Assembly: GCF_001884735.1 (NCBI RefSeq)
Contig: NZ_MJAP01000035.1
Coordinates: 1-64,000 of the forward strand
Source of the DNA: Natronohydrobacter thiooxidans
GTDB lineage: Bacteria; Pseudomonadota; Alphaproteobacteria; Rhodobacterales; Rhodobacteraceae
DNA length: 64,000 nt
Reading direction: 5' to 3'
Each line of letters starts with the position of its first letter. Position 1 is the first letter of the stretch. The notes under the pieces were generated by a model. The model had not been told where the DNA came from. It did not search any database and worked only from the letters and a program-made list of their open reading frames with translations. Shown here piece by piece: positions 1-13,405 of the stretch. The position numbers were made by a program, and so were the translations under genes.

Positions 1-489
1 AATATCGTCGCCCGGATAGTCATAAGAGGACAGCAGCTCGCGGATTTCCATCTCGACGAGTTCCAGCAGCTCCTCGTCATCGACCTGATCGACCTTGTTC
101 ATGTAGACGACCATATAGGGGATGCCCACCTGACGACCGAGCAGGATATGCTCGCGCGTCTGCGGCATGGGGCCGTCGGCGGCGTTCACCACCAGGATCG
201 CGCCATCCATCTGCGCAGCACCGGTGATCATGTTCTTCACATAGTCCGCGTGGCCGGGGCAGTCGACATGCGCATAGTGACGGTTCTCGGTCTCGTATTC
301 CACATGCGCGGTCGAAATGGTGATCCCGCGCGCTTTCTCTTCGGGTGCACCATCGATCTGGTCATAGGCGCGGAACTCACCGAAATACTTCGTGATCGCA
401 GCCGTCAGCGTCGTCTTGCCATGGTCAACATGGCCGATCGTGCCGATGTTCACATGCGGTTTATTGCGTTCAAACTTTTGCTTTGCCAT
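1..489 (-). CDS. tuf: Elongation factor Tu (5' part, runs off left edge)
   Basis: The first 163 codons of EF-Tu are present; the gene continues past base 1. EF-Tu is the GTPase that brings aminoacyl-tRNA to the ribosomal A site. Visible motifs are the P-loop GHVDHGKTT near residue 19, the switch I region with RGITIS, the G3 motif DCPGH and the G4 motif NKVD. The ATG is preceded by a strong ribosome-binding site (GAGGAGAGG). It is the last visible gene of the rpsL-rpsG-fusA-tuf run and is separated from fusA by an 88-bp palindromic spacer. Many Rhodobacterales have a second tuf copy elsewhere; this one is the str-operon copy by position. Confidence 0.97.
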   Translation of the reverse strand, partial: MAKQKFERNKPHVNIGTIGHVDHGKTTLTAAITKYFGEFRAYDQIDGAPEEKARGITISTAHVEYETENRHYAHVDCPGHADYVKNMITGAAQMDGAILVVNAADGPMPQTREHILLGRQVGIPYMVVYMNKVDQVDDEELLELVEMEIRELLSSYDYPGDDI

Positions 490-513
490 CTTGGCCTCTC
501 CTCAAACTCTTGT

Positions 514-575
514 GGTGTGGCGGGCGGTCGCCCGTCCTACGGGGGGTGGTAGGTGGGGGTAACCCCCACCACACC
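514..575. repeat. Palindromic three-arm intergenic element between fusA and tuf
   Basis: The gap is filled by nested inverted repeats. Outer arms GGTGTGG (514-520) and CCACACC (569-575) enclose a hairpin CGGGCG/CGCCCG (521-534), arms CCTAC/GTAGG (536-540 and 549-553), and a hairpin GGTGGGGG/CCCCCACC with loop TAA (552-570). Some arms overlap and so are alternatives. There is no T-run, so it is not a classical terminator. It looks like a REP-type intergenic repeat or an mRNA processing/stability element; the copy number in the genome cannot be seen from here. Confidence 0.6.
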
Positions 576-577
576 GA

Positions 578-2695
578 TCAGGCGTATTTCTTCTGGATCT
601 CGTCCGAGACGTTCTGCGGAACCGGCTCGTAATGGTCGAACTGCATCGTGAAGTTGGCACGTCCCGAGGACATGGAGCGCAACGTGTTGATATAGCCGAA
701 CATATTCGCCAACGGCACGAAAGCGTTGATCGCAATCGCGTTGCCGCGCTGATCCTGGCCAGTGACCTGGCCCCGACGCGAGGTCAGATCGCCGATGATC
801 GAACCGGTATATTCTTCCGGCGAGACGACCTCGACTTTCATCATCGGCTCAAGCAGTTTCGCACCGGCCTTTTTCAGTCCCTCACGCATGCACATCCGCG
901 ATGCAATCTCGAAGGCGAGAACCGACGAGTCCACATCGTGATATTTGCCGTCCAGAAGTGCGACCTTGAAATCGATCACCGGGAAGCCAGCCAGCGGGCC
1001 GCTATCCATGACCGATTTGATGCCCTTCTCGACGCCAGGCACGTATTCCTTGGGAACCGTACCACCCACGATGCGGGATTCGAATGAATAGCCCTCGCCC
1101 GGCTCGGTCGGCGCGATTTCCAGCTTGACCTCTGCGAACTGACCGGACCCACCCGACTGTTTCTTGTGGGTATAGGTGTGCTCGATCTTGTGGCCGATGG
1201 TTTCGCGGTAAGCCACCTGCGGCGCACCGATATTCGCTTCCACCTTGAATTCGCGCTTCAGACGGTCGACCAGAATGTCGAGGTGCAATTCGCCCATGCC
1301 CTTCATGATGGTCTGACCCGATTCGAGGTCAGTCTCCACGCGGAAGGACGGGTCTTCTGCTGCCAGACGGGCCAGACCCTGGCTCATCTTTTCCTGGTCA
1401 TTCTTGGTCTTCGGCTCGACGGCAATCTCGATCACCGGCTCGGGGAAGGTCATGGTTTCGAGAACCACAGGCTTCGCCGGATCGCAGAGCGTATCCCCGG
1501 TCGTGGTTTCCTTCAGACCAGCCAGCGCGATGATGTCCCCTGCAAAGGCTTCATCGATCTCTTCGCGGTTGTTCGAATGCATCATCATCATCCGGCCAAC
1601 GCGCTCTTTCTTGCCCTTGGTCGAATTCATCATCGAATCGCCCTTCTTGAGCGCGCCCGAATAGATCCGCGTGAAGGTGAGCGAGCCGACGAAGGGGTCG
1701 TTCATGATCTTGAAGGCCAGTGCCGAAAACGGCTCTGCGTCATCCGCGTTGCGCGCGATGTTGCGGGTCTCAGTCTCGTCACCCGGCGCAAAACCCATAT
1801 AGGCAGGCACATCAAGCGGACCGGGCAGGAAGTCGATCACCGCGTTCAGCAGCGGCTGGACGCCCTTGTTCTTGAAGGCCGAACCAGTGCAGACCGGCAC
1901 GAAATCCAGAGCCAGCGTCCCCTTGCGGATCAGGCGACGCAGCGTGTCCGCATCGGGCTCGTTGCCTTCGAGATAGGCTTCCATGACGTCGTCATCCTGT
2001 TCGACGACAATCTCGATCATGTTCGAGCGCCATTCGTCGGCCAGGTCTTTCAGGTCATCACGGATCTCCTGACGGGTCCAGCTTGCGCCCAGATCCTCGC
2101 CTTTCCAGGTCCATTCTTCCATCGAGATCAGGTCGATGATGCCTTCGAGCTTGTCCTCGGCACCAATCGGCAGTTGCACGGGCAGCGGGGTCGCGCCGGT
2201 GCGGTCCTTGATCATCTTCACGCAGTTGAAGAAATCCGCGCCGATCTTGTCCATCTTGTTGACGAACACAATCCGCGGGACCTTGTAGCGGTCAGCCTGA
2301 CGCCAGACGGTTTCCGTCTGCGGCTCGACACCGGCGTTTCCGTCCAGCAGACAAATCGCACCATCAAGCACGGCGAGCGAACGCTCGACTTCGATGGTGA
2401 AGTCAACGTGTCCCGGCGTGTCGATGATGTTGAAGCGGAACTTCTCGCTCAGCGGGGTCTGACCGTCGATGGTCTTTTCCCAGAAGGTGGTGGTTGCAGC
2501 CGAAGTGATCGTGATGCCACGCTCCTGCTCCTGCTCCATCCAGTCCATGGTGGCGGCACCATCATGAACTTCACCGATCTTGTGCGACTTGCCCGTGTAA
2601 TACAGGATACGCTCGGTCGTCGTCGTCTTGCCGGCGTCGATATGCGCCATGATACCGAAATTCCGGTAGCGCGTGAGAGGGTATTCGCGTGCCAT
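578..2695 (-). CDS. fusA: Elongation factor G
   Basis: A 705-residue EF-G, the GTPase that drives tRNA and mRNA translocation and, with RRF, ribosome recycling. The N-terminal G domain shows the P-loop AHIDAGKTTTTE near residue 17, the switch I motif RGITITSAATT, G3 DTPGHVDF and G4 NKMDK. Domains II to V follow over the normal length, with GMGELHLDI in domain III and the long domain IV. The start has a GAGGAT ribosome-binding site 9 bases upstream. It lies 32 bp downstream of rpsG in the str operon, so co-transcription with rpsL, rpsG and tuf is expected. Confidence 0.98.
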   Translation of the reverse strand: MAREYPLTRYRNFGIMAHIDAGKTTTTERILYYTGKSHKIGEVHDGAATMDWMEQEQERGITITSAATTTFWEKTIDGQTPLSEKFRFNIIDTPGHVDFTIEVERSLAVLDGAICLLDGNAGVEPQTETVWRQADRYKVPRIVFVNKMDKIGADFFNCVKMIKDRTGATPLPVQLPIGAEDKLEGIIDLISMEEWTWKGEDLGASWTRQEIRDDLKDLADEWRSNMIEIVVEQDDDVMEAYLEGNEPDADTLRRLIRKGTLALDFVPVCTGSAFKNKGVQPLLNAVIDFLPGPLDVPAYMGFAPGDETETRNIARNADDAEPFSALAFKIMNDPFVGSLTFTRIYSGALKKGDSMMNSTKGKKERVGRMMMMHSNNREEIDEAFAGDIIALAGLKETTTGDTLCDPAKPVVLETMTFPEPVIEIAVEPKTKNDQEKMSQGLARLAAEDPSFRVETDLESGQTIMKGMGELHLDILVDRLKREFKVEANIGAPQVAYRETIGHKIEHTYTHKKQSGGSGQFAEVKLEIAPTEPGEGYSFESRIVGGTVPKEYVPGVEKGIKSVMDSGPLAGFPVIDFKVALLDGKYHDVDSSVLAFEIASRMCMREGLKKAGAKLLEPMMKVEVVSPEEYTGSIIGDLTSRRGQVTGQDQRGNAIAINAFVPLANMFGYINTLRSMSSGRANFTMQFDHYEPVPQNVSDEIQKKYA

Positions 2696-2727
2696 GATAT
2701 TGATCCTCAGGCTTGCAGTGTTGCGTC

Positions 2728-3198
2728 TTACCAGCGGTAGTGGCTGAATGCCTTGTTGGCATCGGCCATCTTATGCGTGTCTTCCCGCTTCTTGACGGCA
2801 GAACCGCGCGAGTTGACCGCATCGACCAGCTCACCGGCCAGACGCTCTTCCATGGTGTTCTCGTTACGGGTGCGCGCAGCCTTGATCAGCCAGCGGATCG
2901 CCAGCGCCTCGCGGCGCGACGGGCGCACTTCGACCGGAACCTGATAGGTGGCACCACCGACGCGGCGCGAGCGCACTTCGACGGACGGTTTGATGTTGTC
3001 GAGCGCTTCATGGAACACTTCGATGGGCGCGCGCTTCAGCTTCGCCTCGACGCGATCCATCGCGTTATAGACGATCGATTCGGCGACCGACTTCTTGCCG
3101 TCGATCATCAGGTTGTTCATGAATTTCGACAGAACCTTGTCGCCGAATTTGGCGTCAGGCAGGATTTCGCGCTTTTCAGCAGCGTGACGACGAGACAT
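2728..3198 (-). CDS. rpsG: 30S ribosomal protein S7
   Basis: A 156-residue S7, the primary assembly protein of the 30S head, which binds the 3' major domain of 16S rRNA near the decoding centre. It starts MSRRHAAEKREI and contains the conserved GGATYQVPVEVRPSRR segment and the C-terminal helix ending KAFSHYRW. Length is normal. An AAGGAGA ribosome-binding site sits 8 bases before the ATG. It follows rpsL by 12 bp and precedes fusA, the standard str-operon order. Confidence 0.98.
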   Translation of the reverse strand: MSRRHAAEKREILPDAKFGDKVLSKFMNNLMIDGKKSVAESIVYNAMDRVEAKLKRAPIEVFHEALDNIKPSVEVRSRRVGGATYQVPVEVRPSRREALAIRWLIKAARTRNENTMEERLAGELVDAVNSRGSAVKKREDTHKMADANKAFSHYRW

Positions 3199-3210
3199 TC
3201 AAGGCTCTCC

Positions 3211-3582
3211 TTACTTCGGACGCTTCGCGCCATATTTCGAGCGGCGCTGCTTACGGTCTTTGACGCCCTGGGTATCCAGAACACCACGCAGGATGTGGTA
3301 ACGCACACCGGGAAGGTCTTTTACACGACCGCCGCGGATCAGCACGACCGAGTGCTCTTGCAGGTTGTGCTTTTCACCGGGGATGTAGCTGATGACCTCG
3401 TAGCCATTGGTCAGGCGCACCTTGGCGACTTTCCGCATGGCCGAGTTCGGCTTCTTCGGCGTTGTGGTATAGACGCGCGTGCAAACGCCGCGTTTCTGGG
3501 GGCACTGCTCCAGATGCTGCGACTTGGAGCGCTTGACTTTCGGCTGCCGCGGCTTGCGGATCAGCTGTTGGATCGTTGGCAT
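3211..3582 (-). CDS. rpsL: 30S ribosomal protein S12
   Basis: A 123-residue S12, the decoding-centre protein that sets translational accuracy. It contains the loop TPKKPNSAMRK, with the lysine that is changed in streptomycin-resistant mutants still wild-type, and GGRVKDLPGVR with the second resistance-site lysine also intact. The predicted phenotype at S12 is therefore streptomycin-sensitive (inference). It is the first gene of the str operon. A GGAAG ribosome-binding site precedes the ATG, and the 265 bp upstream should hold the operon promoter. Confidence 0.98.
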   Translation of the reverse strand: MPTIQQLIRKPRQPKVKRSKSQHLEQCPQKRGVCTRVYTTTPKKPNSAMRKVAKVRLTNGYEVISYIPGEKHNLQEHSVVLIRGGRVKDLPGVRYHILRGVLDTQGVKDRKQRRSKYGAKRPK

Positions 3583-3847
3583 TCCGGTTCTTCCCGTTTC
3601 AACCCGTTTTTCATGGCGCTTTCACGCCGCTCACTCGCGTGCGCCCGGTCCATCAGGGCAGAACGCACAAAACCGCTTGCGTCCCGATTGGGGGGCGCCG
3701 CGGTGGAATTCCAGAGGATCGGGGCTGACTGGCCCGGATCATGACCACTACAATTTTGATACCATGACATGTCGGACCAGTTGCCGGACTCGTCAGGTTG
3801 TGGCGCGTATAGGGGGAGTCGCGGGGGATGTCAACAGCAGCAGCGCG

Positions 3848-4654
3848 TCAGGGCGCGAGAGCCAGCAAGCTTGCCTGATCATGGCAGAAATGACGGCGCA
3901 GAACAGTGTCGATCTGCGCCGCATCATAGTCGATCCGCTTGCCGGAAACCAGCGCGCCAGAATCGTTGTCGCGGTGAACCGTGCGTATGAAACGCGGGGT
4001 CAGCGCCTCGGTATAGGTGTTCCAGCGCGTATGGACCTGGCGATGATCGGTCGAAAAGATTGTCGGGCGCGCGTCAACCTGCGCGAGCATACCCATTCCG
4101 ATCCCCAGAGGCAGCTTTTCGATCACGCCATATAGCCGGTTTCCCTGCTCTGAGAGCTCAAGAAACAAACCGTTGTTGAAGCAGACCACTGCAGGCGCAT
4201 CTGCAGGTCCGGCAGCGGCGACAGTGGGCGCGATGCGCTTTTGCGCCTCAACGACATCGCGGCCCAGCGCGTCGTCGTCATCGAGCCTGAGCGACAGGAT
4301 ATGCGTCGCCTCGGGGCGGGTGCAGGCCTGGAGTGCGTCTTTGGTCGATCTGTAATTGTTGTACGGCGGCAGCGCGACGATATGCGCATCACGCAACGGT
4401 GCGATCAACTGGGCCAGTCGGGAGCGCGCGCTGGCCGGGAAATCCGTGCCCACCAGCACCGCCAGCGTGAAATCCGGATCGGTCTGCCCAAGCAACGACG
4501 GCAGGGTCAGGGCCTCGAACAGCCGGAAGCGGCGTTCCAGCCGGTCGGGGGCGTAAAGTGTGGCGCGGGCAGCGTCCAGCCCGTCGCGCGAGAGACGAAA
4601 GCCCCCCTCCGCAACATAGGAAAACCGGATCACGATAATGACCTGCATCCGCAT
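3848..4654 (-). CDS. Putative rhamnosyl transferase (glycosyltransferase-like)
   Basis: Predicted 268 residues from the ATG at 4654, chosen because AAGGAG lies 8 bases upstream; an in-frame ATG further upstream at 4699 has no such site. The protein resembles the putative rhamnosyl transferase family (Pfam PF11316): an N-terminal VIRFSYVAEGGF segment, ERRFRLFEALTLPSLLGQTDPDF, and an acidic metal-binding motif LRLDDDDA near residue 128, as in GT-A-fold enzymes. It has no signal peptide or membrane segment. It sits just after the rpoC terminator and upstream of the str operon, an unrelated setting, so it is probably a stand-alone gene. The sugar donor and acceptor are unknown. Confidence 0.8.
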   Translation of the reverse strand: MRMQVIIVIRFSYVAEGGFRLSRDGLDAARATLYAPDRLERRFRLFEALTLPSLLGQTDPDFTLAVLVGTDFPASARSRLAQLIAPLRDAHIVALPPYNNYRSTKDALQACTRPEATHILSLRLDDDDALGRDVVEAQKRIAPTVAAAGPADAPAVVCFNNGLFLELSEQGNRLYGVIEKLPLGIGMGMLAQVDARPTIFSTDHRQVHTRWNTYTEALTPRFIRTVHRDNDSGALVSGKRIDYDAAQIDTVLRRHFCHDQASLLALAP

Positions 4655-4699
4655 GAAGCCTACTCCTTCTCGGGCGAGATTGCCCGAGAGACCCAACAA

Positions 4700-4733
4700 A
4701 GAAAAGCCCCCGCAACTTGCGTTGCGGGGGCTT
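4700..4733 (-). terminator. Rho-independent terminator after rpoC
   Basis: A perfect 13-bp inverted repeat, AAGCCCCCGCAAC (4704-4716) and GTTGCGGGGGCTT (4721-4733), has a 4-base loop. Read on the minus strand the stem is followed by TTCTTTG, giving the run CTTTTCTTTG. It lies 21 bp beyond the rpoC stop codon and should end the rplJL-rpoBC transcript. Confidence 0.9.
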
Positions 4734-4753
4734 GTCGCGCGTGCAGCGCGGGC

Positions 4754-8983
<4,230 letters not shown>

Positions 8984-9021
8984 CTGTCTATCCTTGAAAG
9001 GCTCGGGGGAAAGAAAGGCGT

Positions 9022-9079
9022 GGTGCGTGCGGAGCACGCACCGTACCGCCGCAGCGTAGGGTGCGTGATCTCACGCACC
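9022..9079. repeat. Tandem hairpin element between rpoC and rpoB
   Basis: Two perfect 9-bp hairpins share the arm GGTGCGTG: GGTGCGTGC/GCACGCACC (9022-9030 and 9034-9042, loop GGA) and GGTGCGTGA/TCACGCACC (9060-9068 and 9071-9079, loop TC). They are linked by GTACCGCCGCAGCGTAG. The second ends one base before the rpoB stop codon. There is no T-run. The paired-hairpin layout is typical of REP/BIME-like dispersed intergenic repeats, or it may act as an RNA processing site between rpoB and rpoC. Confidence 0.65.
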
Positions 9080-9080
9080 T

Positions 9081-12000
9081 TCAGCCCTCTTCCTCCGAAT
9101 CCAGGAGTTCCATATTCAGGCCGAGGCCACGGACTTCCTTCACCAGCACGTTGAAGGATTCGGGCACACCGGCCTCGAAATTGTCCTCGCCCTTGACGAT
9201 CGATTCATAGACCTTGGTCCGGCCTGCCACGTCATCCGACTTCACGGTCAGCATCTCCTGCAGCGTGTAGGCCGCGCCATAGGCTTCAAGCGCCCAGACC
9301 TCCATCTCACCCAGCCGCTGGCCACCGAACTGCGCCTTACCCCCCAGCGGCTGCTGGGTCACAAGGCTGTAGGGCCCGGTCGAGCGTGCGTGCAGCTTGT
9401 CATCGACCAGATGGTGCAGCTTGAGCATGTATTTCACACCCACGGTCACCGACCGCGCGAACTGCTCGCCCGTGCGCCCGTCGAACACCACGGACTGGCC
9501 CGAAGTGTCGAAGCCCGCGCGCGCAAGCGCGTCATTGACATCCGCTTCTTTCGCGCCGTCAAAGACCGGGGTGCCGATCGGCACGCCGCGCGTGACCGTC
9601 GAGGCGGCCTCGACCAGCGCGTCCTCCTCCATGCCGTCGAAGACGTCATTGTAGAAGTCATCGCCATAGCCGATGCGCATCGCCTCGCGCACCGGGGTCA
9701 TGTCACCCGAGCGGCGATAGTCCTGCAGCGCCTCGTCGATCTTGACACCCAGGCCGCGCAAGGCCCAGCCCATATGAGTCTCCAGGATCTGACCGACATT
9801 CATCCGCGACGGCACGCCGAGGGGGTTCAGCACCAGATCGACCGTGGTCCCGTCCGCGAGGAAGGGCATGTCCTCTTGCGGCACGACTTTCGAGATCACA
9901 CCCTTGTTGCCGTGACGACCGGCCATCTTGTCGCCCGCCTGAAGCTTGCGCTTCACGGCGACAAAGACCTTGACCATTTTCATCACGCCCGGCGGCAGAT
10001 CGTCGCCACGACGGACTTTCTCGACCTTATCGTCGAAACGGGCCTGCAACTGGCGCTTCTGCTGGTCGAAAAGCGCATTCAGGGCTTCGACTTCCTGCGC
10101 TTCGGCCTCATCGGCCAGCGCAAGCTGCCACCACTGGCCGCGGCTCAGGCTTTCCAGAAGTTCCTCATTGATCTCGGAATTGGGTTTCACGCCCTTGGGG
10201 CCTTTCACCGCAACCTTGCCAAGGATCAACTGACGCAGGCGCCCGTAGATGTTGCGCTCCAGGATCTCCAGCTCGTCATCGCGGTCGCGCGACAGGCGGG
10301 CAATCTCTTCGCGCTCGATCTGCAGGGCGCGCTCGTCCTTGTCCACGCCGTGGCGGTTGAACACGCGCACTTCCACGATCGTGCCATAAGCCCCCGGCGG
10401 CAGGCGCAGCGAAGTGTCGCGCACATCGGATGCCTTTTCGCCAAAGATCGCGCGCAAGAGCTTTTCTTCCGGCGTCATCGGGCTTTCACCCTTGGGCGTG
10501 ACCTTGCCCACCAGAATATCGCCCGCCTGCACTTCCGCGCCGACATAGACGATCCCTGCCTCATCCAGATTGCGCAGGGCTTCTTCGCCCACATTCGGGA
10601 TATCGCGGGTGATCTCTTCCGGCCCGAGTTTGGTGTCGCGGGCCGCGACCTCATACTCGTCGATATGGATCGAGGTGAAGACGTCATCCTTGAGGATGCG
10701 CTCGGAGATCAGGATCGAGTCCTCGTAGTTGTAGCCATTCCACGGCATGAAGGCCACGACCACGTTCCGGCCGACGGCCAGTTCGCCCATATCGGTGCAG
10801 GGACCGTCTGCGACCACTTCACCGCGCGTCACCTGATCGCCCACTTTCACCAGCGGGCGCTGGTTGATGCAGGAGGACTGGTTCGAGCGCTTGAACTTGC
10901 GCAAGCGGTAGATGTCCACACCCGGCTCGCCCGGTTCCAGCATCTCGGTGGCGCGCACAACGATCCGCTGTGCATCGACCTGATCGATGACACCGGCACG
11001 CCGCGCCATGATGGCCGCGCCCGAGTCGCGGGCCACAACACCCTCGATCCCGGTGCCGACCAGCGGCGAATCCGCCTGCAACAACGGCACCGCCTGACGC
11101 ATCATGTTCGAGCCCATCAGCGCGCGGTTGGCGTCGTCATTTTCCAGGAAGGGAATGAGCGAGGCCGCAACCGAAACCAGCTGCTTCGGCGACACGTCGA
11201 TCAGATCGACCGAATCCGAGGGCGAGAGCATGAAATCGCCGCCCTTGCGGGTCGAGACCAGATCATTGACGAAGCGCATATCGCCATCAAGCTGCGCATT
11301 GGCCTGCGCGACCGTATGGCGCTGCTCTTCGGTGGCCGAGAGATAGACCACCTCATCCGTCACCTGCCCGTTCACGACCTTGCGGTACGGGGTCTCGATG
11401 AAGCCATATTTGTTCACGCGGGCAAAGGTGGCCAGCGAGTTGATCAGACCGATATTCTGACCTTCCGGCGTCTCGATCGGGCACATGCGACCGTAATGGG
11501 TCGGGTGCACGTCGCGCACCTCGAAGCCCGCGCGCTCGCGCGTCAGACCCCCCGGCCCAAGCGCGGACAGGCGCCGCTTGTGGGTGACTTCCGACAGCGG
11601 GTTGGTCTGGTCCATGAATTGCGACAGCTGCGAAGAGCCGAAGAATTCGCGCACCGCCGCCGCCGCCGGCTTGGCGTTGATCAGATCCTGCGGCATCACC
11701 GTGTCGATCTCGACCGAGGACATGCGCTCGCGGATCGCGCGCTCCATGCGCAGCAGGCCGACGCGATACTGGTTTTCCATCAATTCGCCGACCGAACGGA
11801 CACGACGGTTGCCGAGGTGGTCGATATCATCGACCTCGCCCTTGCCATCGCGCAACTCCACCAGACCACGGACACAGGCCACGATATCTTCGGGGCGCAG
11901 CGTGCGCAGCGTGTCGGGCGCATCCAGTTGCAGGCGCATGTTCATCTTCACGCGACCCACAGCCGACAGGTCATAGCGCTCGGAATCGAAGAACAGCTGG

Positions 12001-13214
12001 TCAAACAGCGCCGAGGCGGTGTCGACCGTGGGCGGCTCGCCGGGACGCATGACGCGGTAGATATCCATCAACGCGCCGTCGCGGCTCCAGTTCTTGTCTG
12101 CCGCCATGGTGTTGCGGATATAGGGGCCGACATTCACACCATCGATATCGAGCACGTCGATCTGGGTGATATCATTGTCGAGAAGTGTCTTGAGTGTGCC
12201 GCCCTTGACCTCGCCATCCTTGTCCAGATCCCAGGTCAGCTCATCCCCGGCCTCGACATAGATCTCGCCGGTTTCCTCGTTGATGATATCATGCGCCACA
12301 TAGCGCCCCACGATCCGGTCGAAGGGCAGCAGCAATTCCGTGACCTTGCCCTCGTCGATCAGCTTCTTGACCGCACGCGGAGTCATCTTGTCGCCGGCCT
12401 TGCAGATCACCTCGCCCGTGGCTGCGTCGACCAGATCGAAAGTCGGGCGCGTGCCGCGCACGCGCTCGGGGAAGAATTTCGTGACCCAGCCCTTGTTCTT
12501 CTTCAGGCTGTAGGTGACGCGATCATAATAGGCATCCATGATCTGGTTCTGATCCATGCCCAGCGCATAGAGAAGCGTCGTCACCGGCAGCTTGCGGCGA
12601 CGGTCTATGCGCGCATAGACGATATCCTTGGCGTCAAATTCGAAATCCAGCCAGGAACCGCGATAGGGGATGATCCGGCACTGGAACAACAGCTTGCCCG
12701 AGCTGTGCGTCTTGCCTTGGTCATGGTCGAAGAACACGCCGGGGCTGCGGTGCATCTGGCTGACCACCACGCGCTCGGTGCCATTGACCACGAAAGTCCC
12801 GTTATGCGTCATGAGCGGCATGTCGCCCATGAAGACATCCTGTTCCTTGATGTCCTTCACCGATTTCGCACCGGTATCCTCATCGACATCGAACACGATC
12901 AGGCGCAGCGTCACTTTCAACGGTGCGGCATAGGTCATGTCGCGCTGCATGCACTCGTCGATATCGTATTTCGGCTTCTCCAGATCGTACTTCACGAATT
13001 CGAGAGTTGCCGTCTCGTTGAAGTCCCTGATCGGGAAAACCGACTGAAACACGCCCATGATGCCTTCGCCATCAAGCGGCTTTTCAGCATCGCCGGAGCG
13101 CAGGAACAGATCGTAGGAGGATTTCTGAATCTCGATCAGATTCGGCATCTCCAGCACTTCGCGGATCTTGCCGAACATCTTGCGGATACGTTTCTGGCCA
13201 ACATAGGATGCCAT
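9081..13214 (-). CDS. rpoB: DNA-directed RNA polymerase subunit beta
   Basis: A 1377-residue beta subunit starting MASYVGQKRIRKMFGKI at 13214; an in-frame upstream ATG at 13313 would add an unconserved 33-residue extension. The rifampicin-binding segment reads SQFMDQTNPLSEVTHKRRLS then ALGPGGL, with the usual resistance positions all in wild-type form, so the polymerase is predicted to be rifampicin-sensitive (inference). The active-site region with GDKMAGRHGNKGV is present. It lies in the rplJ-rplL-rpoB-rpoC run, with a strong hairpin between rplL and rpoB that may tune the ratio of ribosomal protein to polymerase. Confidence 0.98.
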   Translation of the reverse strand: MASYVGQKRIRKMFGKIREVLEMPNLIEIQKSSYDLFLRSGDAEKPLDGEGIMGVFQSVFPIRDFNETATLEFVKYDLEKPKYDIDECMQRDMTYAAPLKVTLRLIVFDVDEDTGAKSVKDIKEQDVFMGDMPLMTHNGTFVVNGTERVVVSQMHRSPGVFFDHDQGKTHSSGKLLFQCRIIPYRGSWLDFEFDAKDIVYARIDRRRKLPVTTLLYALGMDQNQIMDAYYDRVTYSLKKNKGWVTKFFPERVRGTRPTFDLVDAATGEVICKAGDKMTPRAVKKLIDEGKVTELLLPFDRIVGRYVAHDIINEETGEIYVEAGDELTWDLDKDGEVKGGTLKTLLDNDITQIDVLDIDGVNVGPYIRNTMAADKNWSRDGALMDIYRVMRPGEPPTVDTASALFDQLFFDSERYDLSAVGRVKMNMRLQLDAPDTLRTLRPEDIVACVRGLVELRDGKGEVDDIDHLGNRRVRSVGELMENQYRVGLLRMERAIRERMSSVEIDTVMPQDLINAKPAAAAVREFFGSSQLSQFMDQTNPLSEVTHKRRLSALGPGGLTRERAGFEVRDVHPTHYGRMCPIETPEGQNIGLINSLATFARVNKYGFIETPYRKVVNGQVTDEVVYLSATEEQRHTVAQANAQLDGDMRFVNDLVSTRKGGDFMLSPSDSVDLIDVSPKQLVSVAASLIPFLENDDANRALMGSNMMRQAVPLLQADSPLVGTGIEGVVARDSGAAIMARRAGVIDQVDAQRIVVRATEMLEPGEPGVDIYRLRKFKRSNQSSCINQRPLVKVGDQVTRGEVVADGPCTDMGELAVGRNVVVAFMPWNGYNYEDSILISERILKDDVFTSIHIDEYEVAARDTKLGPEEITRDIPNVGEEALRNLDEAGIVYVGAEVQAGDILVGKVTPKGESPMTPEEKLLRAIFGEKASDVRDTSLRLPPGAYGTIVEVRVFNRHGVDKDERALQIEREEIARLSRDRDDELEILERNIYGRLRQLILGKVAVKGPKGVKPNSEINEELLESLSRGQWWQLALADEAEAQEVEALNALFDQQKRQLQARFDDKVEKVRRGDDLPPGVMKMVKVFVAVKRKLQAGDKMAGRHGNKGVISKVVPQEDMPFLADGTTVDLVLNPLGVPSRMNVGQILETHMGWALRGLGVKIDEALQDYRRSGDMTPVREAMRIGYGDDFYNDVFDGMEEDALVEAASTVTRGVPIGTPVFDGAKEADVNDALARAGFDTSGQSVVFDGRTGEQFARSVTVGVKYMLKLHHLVDDKLHARSTGPYSLVTQQPLGGKAQFGGQRLGEMEVWALEAYGAAYTLQEMLTVKSDDVAGRTKVYESIVKGEDNFEAGVPESFNVLVKEVRGLGLNMELLDSEEEG

Positions 13215-13405
13215 GCGCGTCGTCACCTTTCCTGGTCTTCGCGGGCGGGCGGGCTGTCGGGCCTCAGCCGCCGGCCGCATGCGAAACGGGTGTGGGGCTC
13301 TATTCCTGCGCACCCTCCCACAGGTGCGCTCCCGAGCCGATCACTTTCCCTGGACAATGCTCTGACCAGATAACCCGGCCCAGAGCGCTGTCCAGAAACA
13401 GCGAT

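Noticed and set aside
1166..2740. Open frame of 524 codons on the plus strand opposite fusA
   Set aside because: Same antisense bias effect; the conserved EF-G protein is on the minus strand.
9390..13373. Open frame of 1327 codons on the plus strand opposite rpoB
   Set aside because: It is the antisense of a conserved gene in high-GC DNA, where third-position bias removes stop codons. The protein is rich in His, Arg and Asp with no domain, and has no ribosome-binding site.
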